Positions 25,706 to 32,817 of a stretch of DNA of 64,000 bases are shown piece by piece. The translations under genes and the position numbers were made by a program. Numbering within the stretch: the first letter of the stretch is position 1; every line of letters begins with the position of its first letter. The notes below the pieces were generated by a model. That model worked only from the letters and a program-made list of their open reading frames with translations, did not search any database and was not told where the DNA came from. This DNA comes from Tissierella sp. (lineage in GTDB: Bacteria > Bacillota > Clostridia > Tissierellales > Tissierellaceae): assembly GCF_031460495.1 (NCBI RefSeq), contig NZ_JAVKTS010000002.1, positions 551,332-615,331 on the forward strand, given 5' to 3'.

Positions 25706-25936
25706 CTAATCTTCTAGCTCTCTTTTAATGCAATCCGTACATACAATTTCTTCATCATCCTCATAAAGAACATTTCCACATCCATTTACACAATCTCTTA
25801 CATATCCTTCAAAACCACATTCTTCATTTTCACATTTCCCGATACCGTTTTCCACCCATAAAGTTTCACCATCGCACTCTGGACATATCCTTTCACATTC
25901 CATCTTTCTTATCTGCTCATTTTTAGCTTGACCCAT
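25706..25936 (-). CDS. Double zinc-ribbon protein (cargo)
   Basis: 76 aa from ATG 25936 (MGQAKNEQIRK), chosen for AAAGGGGG; the longer open frame runs through the promoter. Four Cys pairs: CPEC, CENEEC, CVNGC, CTDC, forming two zinc ribbons, in an acidic protein. No phage family recognised. Monocistronic with a sigma-H-like promoter. Confidence 0.8.
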   Translation of the reverse strand: MGQAKNEQIRKMECERICPECDGETLWVENGIGKCENEECGFEGYVRDCVNGCGNVLYEDDEEIVCTDCIKRELED

Positions 25937-25960
25937 GGCTATCACCCCCTTTCCTTTATA

Positions 25961-25989
25961 TATTACTATAATAAAGGGGAAAATCCTTC
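25961..25989 (-). promoter_or_regulatory. Sigma-H-like promoter of the zinc-ribbon gene
   Basis: Minus strand GAAGGATTT, 11 nt, ATAGTAATA. The -35 and spacing match the set, but the -10 has GTAAT in place of GAAT. Confidence 0.5.
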
Positions 25990-25997
25990 TATAATCT

Positions 25998-26014
25998 TTC
26001 GACATATTATGACA
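25998..26014 (-). promoter_or_regulatory. Tandem Spo0A-box-like sites
   Basis: Minus strand TGTCATA and TGTCGAA (exact core) with a 10-bp repeat, 9 bp upstream of the -35 element. Tandem 0A boxes one helical turn apart are the known Spo0A dimer arrangement. Confidence 0.5.
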
Positions 26015-26041
26015 ATCTGAAGGATTTTAATTGAGTTGTAA

Positions 26042-26191
26042 TTATATTAATAATGAGATTATAGTTGCTATTGCTACTGTAAATATTAGTATTGGTAATA
26101 AGCATCCACTTGGTCTTGTGTAATATCTACCATATCTACTTCTACCCCTATAATATCCTCCATGCTTATTCTTATATCTATGATATCTCAT
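26042..26191 (-). CDS. Small Arg/Tyr/Gly-rich membrane protein, 49 aa
   Basis: A basic, aromatic N-terminus (MRYHRYKNKHGGYYRGRSRY) is followed by one membrane segment (LLPILIFTVAIATIISLLI). AAGGGAGG precedes ATG. Own sigma-H-like promoter at 26215-26243. No family recognised. Confidence 0.75.
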   Translation of the reverse strand: MRYHRYKNKHGGYYRGRSRYGRYYTRPSGCLLPILIFTVAIATIISLLI

Positions 26192-26214
26192 AAATCTCTA
26201 CCTCCCTTATATAT

Positions 26215-26243
26215 TTATACTACACAAGATGAAAGAGTCCTTC
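26215..26243 (-). promoter_or_regulatory. Sigma-H-like promoter of the 49-aa membrane protein gene
   Basis: Minus strand GAAGGACTC, 11 nt, GTAGTATAA, ending 24 nt before the ATG. The -10 has GTAT for GAAT. Confidence 0.5.
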
Positions 26244-26360
26244 TTTTTTTTATATAAATATCTTTCTGATTTTACAAATGTGTATTTTTAACTATTAAAT
26301 GAGGTTGCTCCACCGTTGAGGGAATCTACTTATTGAGTTGTTCTGTATATGTGTTTTTTG

Positions 26361-26385
26361 AAAGAAAAAAGAGCCTGGTGGCTCT
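26361..26385 (-). terminator. Terminator after the coiled-coil cargo gene
   Basis: AGAGCC / GGCTCT stem, TTTTTTCTTTC tail; third copy of this terminator type. Confidence 0.9.
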
Positions 26386-26387
26386 TA

Positions 26388-26684
26388 CTATTCTAAATCC
26401 TTTTCTGCTTGTTCTTTAAATCTTTCAAATTGTCTAAGTTTATTTTTAAGTATTCTTATTTCCTTTTCTAGTTCATCTATTTCATTTAATAATTCGTATG
26501 GAATTTCCACATCTCTATATCTTTTGTCATTTAGAAAAGCTAAAAAATCTTTTTCAAGCTCTGCTGTATAATATTTTTTCTTAATATTTGCTAATACTTC
26601 TTCTTTGCTTTTAATTTCATTTATTAATCTTTGTTCCATTTCTTCCAATGTTTCTTTTTTTATAGCGCTGTTTTCTTTTGACAT
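26388..26684 (-). CDS. Coiled-coil protein, 98 aa (cargo)
   Basis: Almost entirely Glu/Lys-rich helix (ETLEEMEQRLINEIKSKEEV; LNEIDELEKEIRILKNKLRQ). No membrane segment or known domain. AAAGGGG ribosome binding site. Own sigma-H-like promoter and terminator. Confidence 0.78.
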   Translation of the reverse strand: MSKENSAIKKETLEEMEQRLINEIKSKEEVLANIKKKYYTAELEKDFLAFLNDKRYRDVEIPYELLNEIDELEKEIRILKNKLRQFERFKEQAEKDLE

Positions 26685-26707
26685 AATATCATCCCCTTTC
26701 TCTTATA

Positions 26708-26736
26708 TACTTCTACAGAAAAGGAGAAAGTCCTCT
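26708..26736 (-). promoter_or_regulatory. Sigma-H-like promoter of the coiled-coil gene
   Basis: Minus strand AGAGGACTT, 11 nt, GTAGAAGTA, ending 24 nt before the ATG. GAAG replaces GAAT in the -10. Confidence 0.55.
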
Positions 26737-26755
26737 ATTTATCTTTAATTTTTTA

Positions 26756-26771
26756 TCGACAATTTCCGACA
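26756..26771 (-). promoter_or_regulatory. Tandem Spo0A-box-like sites
   Basis: Minus strand TGTCGGA and TGTCGAT, 10 bp apart, each one mismatch from TGTCGAA, about 20 bp upstream of the -35 element. Confidence 0.45.
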
Positions 26772-26775
26772 TATA

Positions 26776-26994
26776 CTATTTTATTTGTTTAATACTGCCT
26801 CTCTCTCTCTTATAACTTCTCTCCTGCATGCACTCCTTAACACTATCATAAGCTCCTGTTACAACTATATTTTTATGGCCCTTGAATGGACAACTAATGT
26901 AATTTCCTTTATCTTCATTATGCTTAGTTTCCTCTGCAAGCAATATAAAGCTGCATCCACAAATTTTACATCTATATGTTATATATTCTTTCAT
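26776..26994 (-). CDS. Small zinc-ribbon phage protein
   Basis: 72 aa. YRCKICGCSF and ISCPFKGHKN supply a Cys/His zinc site. AAAGGAGC ribosome binding site. C-terminus basic (RSYKRERGSIKQIK). Common type of small phage zinc finger; no specific role known. Confidence 0.72.
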   Translation of the reverse strand: MKEYITYRCKICGCSFILLAEETKHNEDKGNYISCPFKGHKNIVVTGAYDSVKECMQERSYKRERGSIKQIK

Positions 26995-27052
26995 ATCAGC
27001 AGCTCCTTTATTGGTTGATTATCATTTATGATAACATCTGTTTAGATTATAT

Positions 27053-27090
27053 AAAAATCCCACCTGAGAAACTTGCCCCAAGCAGGATTT
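27053..27090 (-). terminator. Possible terminator after the DNA methylase gene
   Basis: CCTG / CAGG outer and CTTG / CAAG inner stems with a bulge, then GGGATTTTTATA on the minus strand. Confidence 0.55.
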
Positions 27091-27113
27091 ACTATATCTA
27101 GCTTTTATTTTAA

Positions 27114-27869
27114 TTAGTAATTAGTTATAATTAATTCTTTATATTTCTTTCTTGCTTTCATATCCTTGGATACACTATAAGCTACTTCTACCTCTTTAAT
27201 GTTGAAATCTTTATACCATTCTTTTGTACTTTCATGATCATTAATTGTTAACAAGAATTTACCTTCTAAGTTAATCAATCTATCTCTTAATAATAAATGA
27301 TGTTCCTCTCCAAACTCACTCTCATATCCTGTGGTCTTAAAATAAGGTGGATCTATAAAGAAAAAGGTATTTTTTCTATCATACTTATCTATTACTTTTT
27401 CAAAACCTAGATTTTCTACATAAGTATTTCTAAGCCTTTCCTTTAAGTCACTTAATATATTTTTATAGAATATTTGCTGAGATGGTATTTTATTAGTCCC
27501 ATATCCATAGTGCTGCCCTTTCCCTGCGAAAGACTGAGTTATTAAATATAAGAACCTTACTGCTCTATTTATTTCTGTTAAATATTCAATAGTATAGTTC
27601 TTATATTCCTCGAACATATCCCTACTACTCAATTGATATTCTAGCATTCTTTCTATTTCAGGAGCATGATACTTAATCATTTTAAATAGATTTATTAATT
27701 CCTTATCTATATCATTTATTACTTCAACTTTAGATGGTTCTTTCCCAAAGTATACCCATCCAGCGCCAAAGAACAGTTCTACATAACAAGTATGCTCTGG
27801 TATCATATCGATAATTATTTTTCTTAACTTGCTTTTTCCTCCCATTCGACAGATTGGTGGTTTTAACAT
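27114..27869 (-). CDS. DNA adenine methyltransferase (Dam/D12 class), orphan
   Basis: 251 aa from ATG 27869 (MLKPPICRMGGKSKL), which has AAGGAG at proper distance; the upstream ATG at 27878 abuts it. Motif I region YVELFFGAGWVYF and catalytic FIDPPYF, both D12-class N6-adenine features. No restriction endonuclease gene is adjacent, so it is an orphan enzyme that probably protects phage DNA or affects gene expression. Target (often GATC) not determinable here. Confidence 0.88.
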   Translation of the reverse strand: MLKPPICRMGGKSKLRKIIIDMIPEHTCYVELFFGAGWVYFGKEPSKVEVINDIDKELINLFKMIKYHAPEIERMLEYQLSSRDMFEEYKNYTIEYLTEINRAVRFLYLITQSFAGKGQHYGYGTNKIPSQQIFYKNILSDLKERLRNTYVENLGFEKVIDKYDRKNTFFFIDPPYFKTTGYESEFGEEHHLLLRDRLINLEGKFLLTINDHESTKEWYKDFNIKEVEVAYSVSKDMKARKKYKELIITNY

Positions 27870-27938
27870 ATTAAACATCTCCTTTTTTTAATATTGGGTT
27901 AATAGATACACACCGCCCATCACATCAAAAGGAGTATT

Positions 27939-27965
27939 AAAAATCCCACCGGGGAACTGGTGAGA
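27939..27965 (-). terminator. Terminator/attenuator upstream of the methylase gene
   Basis: CACCAG / CCGGTG stem with G-U pair, then GGGATTTTTAATA. It lies about 20 nt downstream of a sigma-H-like promoter (27987-28015) and after the late promoter, so it should stop or attenuate both. Confidence 0.7.
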
Positions 27966-27986
27966 CTTTTAGTGTAAATCCTTATT

Positions 27987-28015
27987 TAATTTTACTTTTC
28001 CGACACATGACCTTC
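27987..28015 (-). promoter_or_regulatory. Degenerate sigma-H-like element with Spo0A-like core
   Basis: Minus strand GAAGGTCAT, 11 nt containing TGTCGGAA, GTAAAATTA. Same spacing as the six others, but the -10 G is missing. A terminator follows closely, so it would make only a short RNA unless read through. Confidence 0.3.
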
Positions 28016-28029
28016 TGAAAAGTTCCTAC

Positions 28030-28099
28030 AATATCATAATATCACATTTAAAAGTCAAAAACAGGTACAAAACAGGTCCTTTTCAGGTAATTTATGGGT
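28030..28099 (-). promoter_or_regulatory. Candidate late promoter with four 11-bp phased repeats
   Basis: On the plus strand CAGGT occurs at 28062, 28073 and 28084 and TGGGT at 28095, each 11 bp apart. On the minus strand this is a row of ACCTG repeats ending next to TTGACT (28053-28058) and, 17 bp on, GATATT. A phased activator array plus -35/-10, directly downstream of the ArpU-like gene, is where late promoters lie in related phages. Confidence 0.55.
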
Positions 28100-28110
28100 A
28101 ATTTTCAGTC

Positions 28111-28620
28111 TTATAGTGTTTTGAACCTATTATAATAAGGTTCCAATATATTAGTAAGTAGTTCTATAGATTCCTTATTTACCTTTTTCAATCCTTCATA
28201 AGTAATATAATTCTGTCCCCTAAACTTATCATTGAAATTAATTTCTATATCTCTCCAAAACATGTCCTCAAAGTATTTACACTCTACTATATGTCTTTGC
28301 TGCTTAGTTAGCGCTCCTAAAGCTGCATCTATTTGTTCTTTTTCTATTTGGTATGGATATATTCTAGATTGGTCATCCTTTATCCATTCATTTAATAACT
28401 CTATTGCCATCTCTTTATTACTTATGGCAATTTCAACAGAACTTCCACCACTTCCTCTAGGCATTCCTGGTTCTCTTGATGTACCTAGTAATACATGAGA
28501 AAACGAATCAGGGTCCTCTATTGCCTTTTTAAATTGTTCTATTCTTAACAGTGTAGTTTCTATGACTGATTTCTTTCTTTTATAATCTCTTAGTGCTTTC
28601 TCTATTACTCTAATGTCCAT
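28111..28620 (-). CDS. Late transcription regulator, ArpU/RinA-like
   Basis: 169 aa. The C-terminal half has a sigma-70 region-4-like HTH layout (ALGALTKQQRHIVECKYFED, then a second helix pair). The N-terminus is helical (MDIRVIEKALRDYKRKKSVI). Matches ArpU/DUF1492-type regulators encoded just before the packaging genes. Likely binds the 11-bp repeats downstream. Confidence 0.75.
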   Translation of the reverse strand: MDIRVIEKALRDYKRKKSVIETTLLRIEQFKKAIEDPDSFSHVLLGTSREPGMPRGSGGSSVEIAISNKEMAIELLNEWIKDDQSRIYPYQIEKEQIDAALGALTKQQRHIVECKYFEDMFWRDIEINFNDKFRGQNYITYEGLKKVNKESIELLTNILEPYYNRFKTL

Positions 28621-28623
28621 ATC

Positions 28624-28953
28624 CTACTCCCCTTTCCTCTCTGCCTCAATCTGTTTCATGACTATATCTATATTAAGCTTGGTACTATATATAAATTGCA
28701 TATTTGACTCATATAAAGTCTCAGCTATATCTCTATTCATCTTCAACTCTGCTATCTTCTCATTTCCTCTACATAAATCAGATGTTATTGTAACTGGTAT
28801 ACCTTCTGCTCTTAGCAATAATATTTGTTTGCCTAATGCTACTCTATAATCTCTCTCAGCTATCGCCTTATTCTTTCCCCTCTCTTTTATAATTGTAATA
28901 GCTTTATTCAAGTCACTTCTTAGTTTATTTAATTCTATCTGTAGATCCTGCAT
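28624..28953 (-). CDS. Coiled-coil phage protein, 109 aa
   Basis: Starts MQDLQIELNKLRSDLNKAIT (ATG 28953 with GGGAGG). Helical and charged throughout, ending KQIEAERKGE. Four nt from the ArpU-like gene, so co-transcribed. Family not recognised. Confidence 0.7.
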   Translation of the reverse strand: MQDLQIELNKLRSDLNKAITIIKERGKNKAIAERDYRVALGKQILLLRAEGIPVTITSDLCRGNEKIAELKMNRDIAETLYESNMQFIYSTKLNIDIVMKQIEAERKGE

Positions 28954-28962
28954 ATCCTCCCT

Positions 28963-29000
28963 CCCAAAAAAAGAAAAACCCAAGGACTTTTCCCTGGGCT
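28963..29000 (-). terminator. Terminator upstream of the coiled-coil/ArpU operon
   Basis: CCCAGGG / CCTTGGG stem followed by TTTTTCTTTTTTT on the minus strand. It separates the inserted cargo (29084-29985) from late-regulator genes. Confidence 0.85.
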
Positions 29001-29064
29001 TCTAGAGCCTCTAATATATTTAGTTAACTTTAATGAATATAATTCTTGTTATGCGACATAAAAA

Positions 29065-29100
29065 TACCGTAAAAATCTTTTCAGAATAATACGGTATTTC
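29065..29100. repeat. Inverted repeat AAATACCGTA ... TACGGTATTT, possible terminator or element end
   Basis: Ten-bp perfect inverted repeat around an 18-nt loop. Its right arm belongs to a motif AATAATACGGTATT repeated in inverse orientation at 29966-29985. Confidence 0.6.
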
Positions 29101-29155
29101 AATTAAATATTTAGTTTTAATAATTATGATTTTAATAAAATTATGTGCAACGATA

Positions 29156-29365
29156 TTAAATTTTAATTAATCTTGATATGTATATATCCGATTTATTAAT
29201 CAATTCAGCTATACCAGATTTCTGATAAGGGATTAATTTATCTGCTTTTGAAATATCTATCCATTCTATCTCGGAGATTTCTTCCGGGTTTTTAATCAAC
29301 ATATTTCCACCAGTAACTTCGCCATACTCTTCATTTAAAAGCATTATGAATCGCCCAAAGTACAA
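29156..29365 (-). pseudogene. NUDIX hydrolase C-terminal remnant
   Basis: 69 codons. EVTGGNMLIKNPEEISEIEW then IDISKADKLIPYQKSGIAEL resembles the end of a NUDIX domain, but the NUDIX box (GX5EX7REUXEEXGU) is absent. It overlaps the 3' end of the next gene upstream by 35 nt. Likely a fragment brought in with the IR-bounded segment. Confidence 0.5.
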
Positions 29366-29783
29366 ACCAATATGTTAACGGGTATGCACTGCTACCATCA
29401 ATAACATTTTCTCTTTCCTTATAGCTTCTCACAATGTTATACTGGTCACCATCCATAATAAACGGATTTTCATAATTCTTTCGCCACAATGGGAACAAAG
29501 AAAAAGAACATACGCTCTTAATTCTAAATTCTTTTATTGGACTAATTATATTTTCTTTGTGATCCCATGGGTTACCGTCAAAATCATAATAATTTACTTG
29601 AGCGGTATTTGTTTTAAAATCTACAATATACTCTGTTAAAGTTCTCCCCCACGCAGTTGCATTATAAGTTATCTTCGTCATCTGACTCATCATTGCAATA
29701 GATATAGTAACAGCCAATATATAACAGCCAATTGCCATCAATATCGCATATCTGAAATACCTTTTTAACTTTCCAGTTTTCAT
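29331..29783 (-). CDS. Membrane-anchored protein of unknown function (cargo)
   Basis: 150 aa. One N-terminal membrane segment (YAILMAIGCYILAVTISIAM), extracellular part with WGRTLTEYIVDFKTNTAQVN and a hydrophobic Trp-rich end (YPLTYWFVLWAIHNAFK), which may be truncated where the NUDIX fragment joins. AAAGGAG ribosome binding site. Promoter at 29909-29937. Confidence 0.65.
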   Translation of the reverse strand: MKTGKLKRYFRYAILMAIGCYILAVTISIAMMSQMTKITYNATAWGRTLTEYIVDFKTNTAQVNYYDFDGNPWDHKENIISPIKEFRIKSVCSFSLFPLWRKNYENPFIMDGDQYNIVRSYKERENVIDGSSAYPLTYWFVLWAIHNAFK

Positions 29784-29908
29784 AAGCTTCTCCTTTTATT
29801 AATAAGCTGTAGCTTAAAACAGTTCCATGATTTCATATTTGTCAGTAGATTATATAAACAATCTTCTGGTTCGTATTTATCTACGCTTACGATCTATTTA
29901 TTTGATAT

Positions 29909-29937
29909 ATTGTAGCATATATATTATATAACACCAA
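29909..29937 (-). promoter_or_regulatory. Sigma-A promoter of the membrane-protein cargo gene
   Basis: Minus strand TTGGTG, 17 nt, TACAAT, about 120 nt before the ATG. The leader (29784-29905) is A/T-rich and shows no clear riboswitch. Confidence 0.6.
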
Positions 29938-30057
29938 TAAATTTATGGGAATATTTTACTTTCTAATACCGTATTATTCAGTTGTCAATGTTCAATATTT
30001 GAATCTTCATTTTCAACGCTTAAGCCGCATTAATAACATTTTGTTCATTGAATTATT

Positions 30058-30177
30058 TTAATTATCTTTCCTGGTATCGCATTTATTCTCAGTCTTACAT
30101 CTTGGGCATATTATTTCTGCCTTTCCTTTTAGTTTTAAAAGCAACTTGCCACATTTAATACATCTTATCTTCTCCAT
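30058..30177 (-). CDS. Com-like mini zinc finger, 39 aa
   Basis: MEKIRCIKCGKLLLKLKGKA then IICPRCKTENKC: CxxC...CxxC layout of phage Mu Com translational activators and relatives. Good ribosome binding site region (GGGGGCAGCT). Three short zinc-finger genes occur in this early operon (also 30187 and 32818). Confidence 0.75.
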   Translation of the reverse strand: MEKIRCIKCGKLLLKLKGKAEIICPRCKTENKCDTRKDN

Positions 30178-30186
30178 AGCTGCCCC

Positions 30187-30318
30187 CTATTTTTTAAATA
30201 GTCTATCTTTACTATAAGTCCTCCCACATTTAGTACATACTAAAGCCCTATACTCCCTACCTCTTCTATTTACAATCATTACTTGCACCATATCCCCTAA
30301 GCATCTAAAGCAAAGCAT
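30187..30318 (-). CDS. Small zinc-ribbon protein, 43 aa
   Basis: MLCFRCLGDMVQVMIVNRRG followed by VCTKCGRTYSKDRLFKK: CxxC...CxxC. GGGGGGAGAGT precedes ATG. Nine nt from the Com-like gene. Confidence 0.72.
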   Translation of the reverse strand: MLCFRCLGDMVQVMIVNRRGREYRALVCTKCGRTYSKDRLFKK

Positions 30319-30328
30319 ACTCTCCCCC

Positions 30329-30724
30329 CTATTTAATTATTTTTAAACTTAAATCAGGATATTTATATTCAAATAGCTTTTTTTTAATTTTAAAATCTTT
30401 AGTTTCTACACCTTTTACATCAATTACCTCTGTAGTTCCATCATTGTTTACTACTACAAAATCAGCTACATAAGTAATAGATCTATGGGTTGTCCCATTT
30501 TTCCTGAAAGTAGGTTGTAATTCATATCTAGGTTGTAGCCCGAAGTCTTTAATCTCTCCTGCTTGCTTCAATATCTTTAATTGGCAGTAATATTCTGCCT
30601 CTCTCTTGCTATCAAATGTAATTCCATCTACTGTAGTTTTAACATTTCTATATTTACTTTTCTTTTTAGGTTTAGGAGACTTTTTATTTAAAAACTCTTG
30701 ATACTCTTCTTCCGTCCATCTCAT
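30329..30724 (-). CDS. DUF1064 nuclease-like phage protein
   Basis: 131 aa. KYRNVKTTVDGITFDSKREA followed by YVADFVVVNNDG and EVIDVKG: the E (in SKREAEYY), D and D-V-K pattern of a PD-(D/E)XK-type fold of DUF1064 (Holliday-junction resolvase-like). Part of the replication/recombination operon; may resolve recombination intermediates. Confidence 0.85.
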   Translation of the reverse strand: MRWTEEEYQEFLNKKSPKPKKKSKYRNVKTTVDGITFDSKREAEYYCQLKILKQAGEIKDFGLQPRYELQPTFRKNGTTHRSITYVADFVVVNNDGTTEVIDVKGVETKDFKIKKKLFEYKYPDLSLKIIK

Positions 30725-30775
30725 AATTAATTCCCCAGGATACTACTTGCTATATATTCTTTTAATAATGTCCCT

Positions 30776-30922
30776 CTAATTAACTTTCTCCATCTTTTCA
30801 ATGCTTTCATTACTAATCATCTCCTTTGCCCTAGCTATAGCTCTCTTATATGTCCAATCAGGATTTTCTCTTAATAATCTTGCAGCTTCTTCTACTGCAG
30901 TTGTTATTTGTTTCTTAGTCAT
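30776..30922 (-). CDS. Small helical phage protein, 48 aa
   Basis: MTKKQITTAVEEAARLLREN then PDWTYKRAIARAKEMI. Strong ribosome binding site (GGAGGG). Predicted two or three helices; no family recognised. Confidence 0.68.
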   Translation of the reverse strand: MTKKQITTAVEEAARLLRENPDWTYKRAIARAKEMISNESIEKMEKVN

Positions 30923-30932
30923 AATATCCCTC

Positions 30933-31889
30933 CTATAGAGCTTCATTCTTCTTAGTTCTCTCTGAATACTCTCTTCTTTTTCTAGCTGCTACATCTTCTA
31001 ATTGTTCAGCAGTATAACCATCTGATCTCTGCTCAAAGTTATGAAATCTATTTTTTTTAGCTGATACTACCTTAGGTTGATTATTACTAGTACTTAATTT
31101 CATACCACCACTTCTATTCCAGTTCTCAAGTATACCTTTAACATATCTAAGAGATCTTTTGTTTGACTCTACCGCTATTTTCATAGCCCCCAATATCCAT
31201 TCAGTAGAGTATAATTCCAATAGCTCTATAATCATTTCTTTGACAATACCATTAATGCTGCCAAATCCATTATCTTGAAATGATAGAGCAATTTTAGATA
31301 TATCTTCACTACTAGGACCACTATCTTTAGTAGTTTTATCTAATATACTTTCATCTTCTTTAATTTCTTTTTCTTTAATATCATTTACTTTAGTTTTATT
31401 TACTTTACTTTGGGGATTAATGTTAACATTAATCTCTCCATTGTCTTGGTTAATGTCATCATTAATACTTACAAGAGATAAATTACTGTATGCATTAATT
31501 GTTTTCTCATCTAAAAGCAAGAATTCTTTTGCTATTTCTACCTTTTGTCTTCTTTTTACTGCTTCAAAATATCTCTTCTGGATACCACTAGAAGTTAATA
31601 ATTTATGTTCATTAAATAGTCTTTCATCAAATAAACCCCATTTAACGCAATCATTAATGATTACATTTACTTCATTAATGTCTACATTAACTCTTTTAGA
31701 AAAAAGTATCTGTTCCTTATCAGTCCAATCGTAATAATATCCTTCGTTATATATTTTCATTAACAATTTTATTACAATAGAAAATCCAACCATTCCATGT
31801 TGAGCTTCTATTATTGCAACTTTGTCATCTTGATCTATATCTGTATCCAGTGGAAAGTAATCCAATCCTACCTTCTGTGGCCTTGCCAT
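30933..31889 (-). CDS. Replication protein: Lin1244/Lin1753-type N-terminus plus DnaD-like C-terminus
   Basis: 318 aa from ATG 31889 (MARPQKVGLDYFPLDTDIDQ), preceded by GGTAGGTG. The N-terminal ~100 residues are the DUF4373 phage winged-helix domain; residues about 195-270 (LELYSTEWILGAMKIAVESN, SLRYVKGILENW) match the DnaB_2/DnaD domain. It likely initiates phage replication or loads the host helicase. Next to recT. Confidence 0.85.
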   Translation of the reverse strand: MARPQKVGLDYFPLDTDIDQDDKVAIIEAQHGMVGFSIVIKLLMKIYNEGYYYDWTDKEQILFSKRVNVDINEVNVIINDCVKWGLFDERLFNEHKLLTSSGIQKRYFEAVKRRQKVEIAKEFLLLDEKTINAYSNLSLVSINDDINQDNGEINVNINPQSKVNKTKVNDIKEKEIKEDESILDKTTKDSGPSSEDISKIALSFQDNGFGSINGIVKEMIIELLELYSTEWILGAMKIAVESNKRSLRYVKGILENWNRSGGMKLSTSNNQPKVVSAKKNRFHNFEQRSDGYTAEQLEDVAARKRREYSERTKKNEAL

Positions 31890-31944
31890 ATAATCACCTA
31901 CCTTTGAGAACTTTTTGGGGGATTTTCTCCCCCTAATCAATTAT

Positions 31945-32805
31945 CTAAAATGGAGTATCTTCTCCAAATGGTGTATCTGAAAAATCTACATCATTCATAT
32001 CACTTTGAATTTCACCAGTTTCTATATCTACTTCATCTATTACATCATCCATTTCTGCATCTGTTTCTGCTTTTTTAGCAGCTACAAGTTGTCTTGTTCT
32101 TTCACATACATCTTCATACATAAATTTAGTAATATCTAAGCTGCCTTCAAAACCAAACTCATCCAAAACTTGTCTTACAATTTCCAAATCATTTTTAGCT
32201 AGTGAAAATAATGCCTTAGCTTGATGCTCTGAGATATTTATTTCTTCTTTTTCTTCTCCATTATCAATTTCTTCTTTAGTTACTAATCCATTTATTCCAA
32301 ATGCTCTTTTTAATACAAATACTTCTGCTACTTTCTGAATCATTGCTGAGGGATAACTCTTCCAGATACTCGTGTTTTTGTTATATTCATTAAATTCTAC
32401 ATAAGCTATAAAAGGTTTCTTTCCTTTTCTATCGCACCTGGACCATGCTCCTAAGATAGGTCCTCTATTAGCCCCAAACTTATGTGTTACTTTATATTCA
32501 CTGGCATCTATTTCAAAAACATCTCCTTCTCTCACTACGAAGGACATAAGACCCTCAAAGTCCTCATTCATTTGTGCATACTTTAAATATCCATCCCTAC
32601 TTGTCATAATTGTAGTTTGTCCACCAAACTTCATAAACCATATTTCTTTTTTAAATGGATCTAAATTATATTGGTTTGCCAAATACATAAACATATTCAA
32701 TTCATCTGCAGTAGCTCCCTTTGCTACTGTATTTTTTATCAGCTCTACTTGCGAAGAATTAAACCCAGTACTTACTTGATTATTTATTCCCACTATATTG
32801 GTCAT
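31945..32805 (-). CDS. bet: RecT/Bet-family single-strand annealing recombinase
   Basis: 286 aa. ELNMFMYLANQYNLDPFKKE, GQTTIMTSRDGYLKYAQ, WSRCDRKGKKPFIAYVEFNE and YPSAMIQKVAEVFVLKRAFG are typical of phage recombination protein Bet. It anneals complementary single strands. No exonuclease partner (YqaJ, RecE or lambda Exo type) is adjacent. Confidence 0.92.
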   Translation of the reverse strand: MTNIVGINNQVSTGFNSSQVELIKNTVAKGATADELNMFMYLANQYNLDPFKKEIWFMKFGGQTTIMTSRDGYLKYAQMNEDFEGLMSFVVREGDVFEIDASEYKVTHKFGANRGPILGAWSRCDRKGKKPFIAYVEFNEYNKNTSIWKSYPSAMIQKVAEVFVLKRAFGINGLVTKEEIDNGEEKEEINISEHQAKALFSLAKNDLEIVRQVLDEFGFEGSLDITKFMYEDVCERTRQLVAAKKAETDAEMDDVIDEVDIETGEIQSDMNDVDFSDTPFGEDTPF

Positions 32806-32817
32806 TCCTGTTCCCCC

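Larger units (their letters stand above)
29084..29985. mobile_element. Possible small insertion bounded by inverted repeats
   Basis: CAGAATAATACGGTATT at the left and, read inward from the right, CTGAATAATACGGTATT: 16 of 17 bases identical. Between them lie a membrane-protein ORF and a NUDIX remnant, neither of phage type. No transposase. Target duplication not visible, so the transposition origin is unproven. Confidence 0.35.

Noticed and set aside
25706-26005. Longer start for the zinc-ribbon gene (MSKDYRR...)
   Set aside because: Runs through the sigma-H-like promoter and 0A boxes; the ATG at 25936 has the ribosome binding site.
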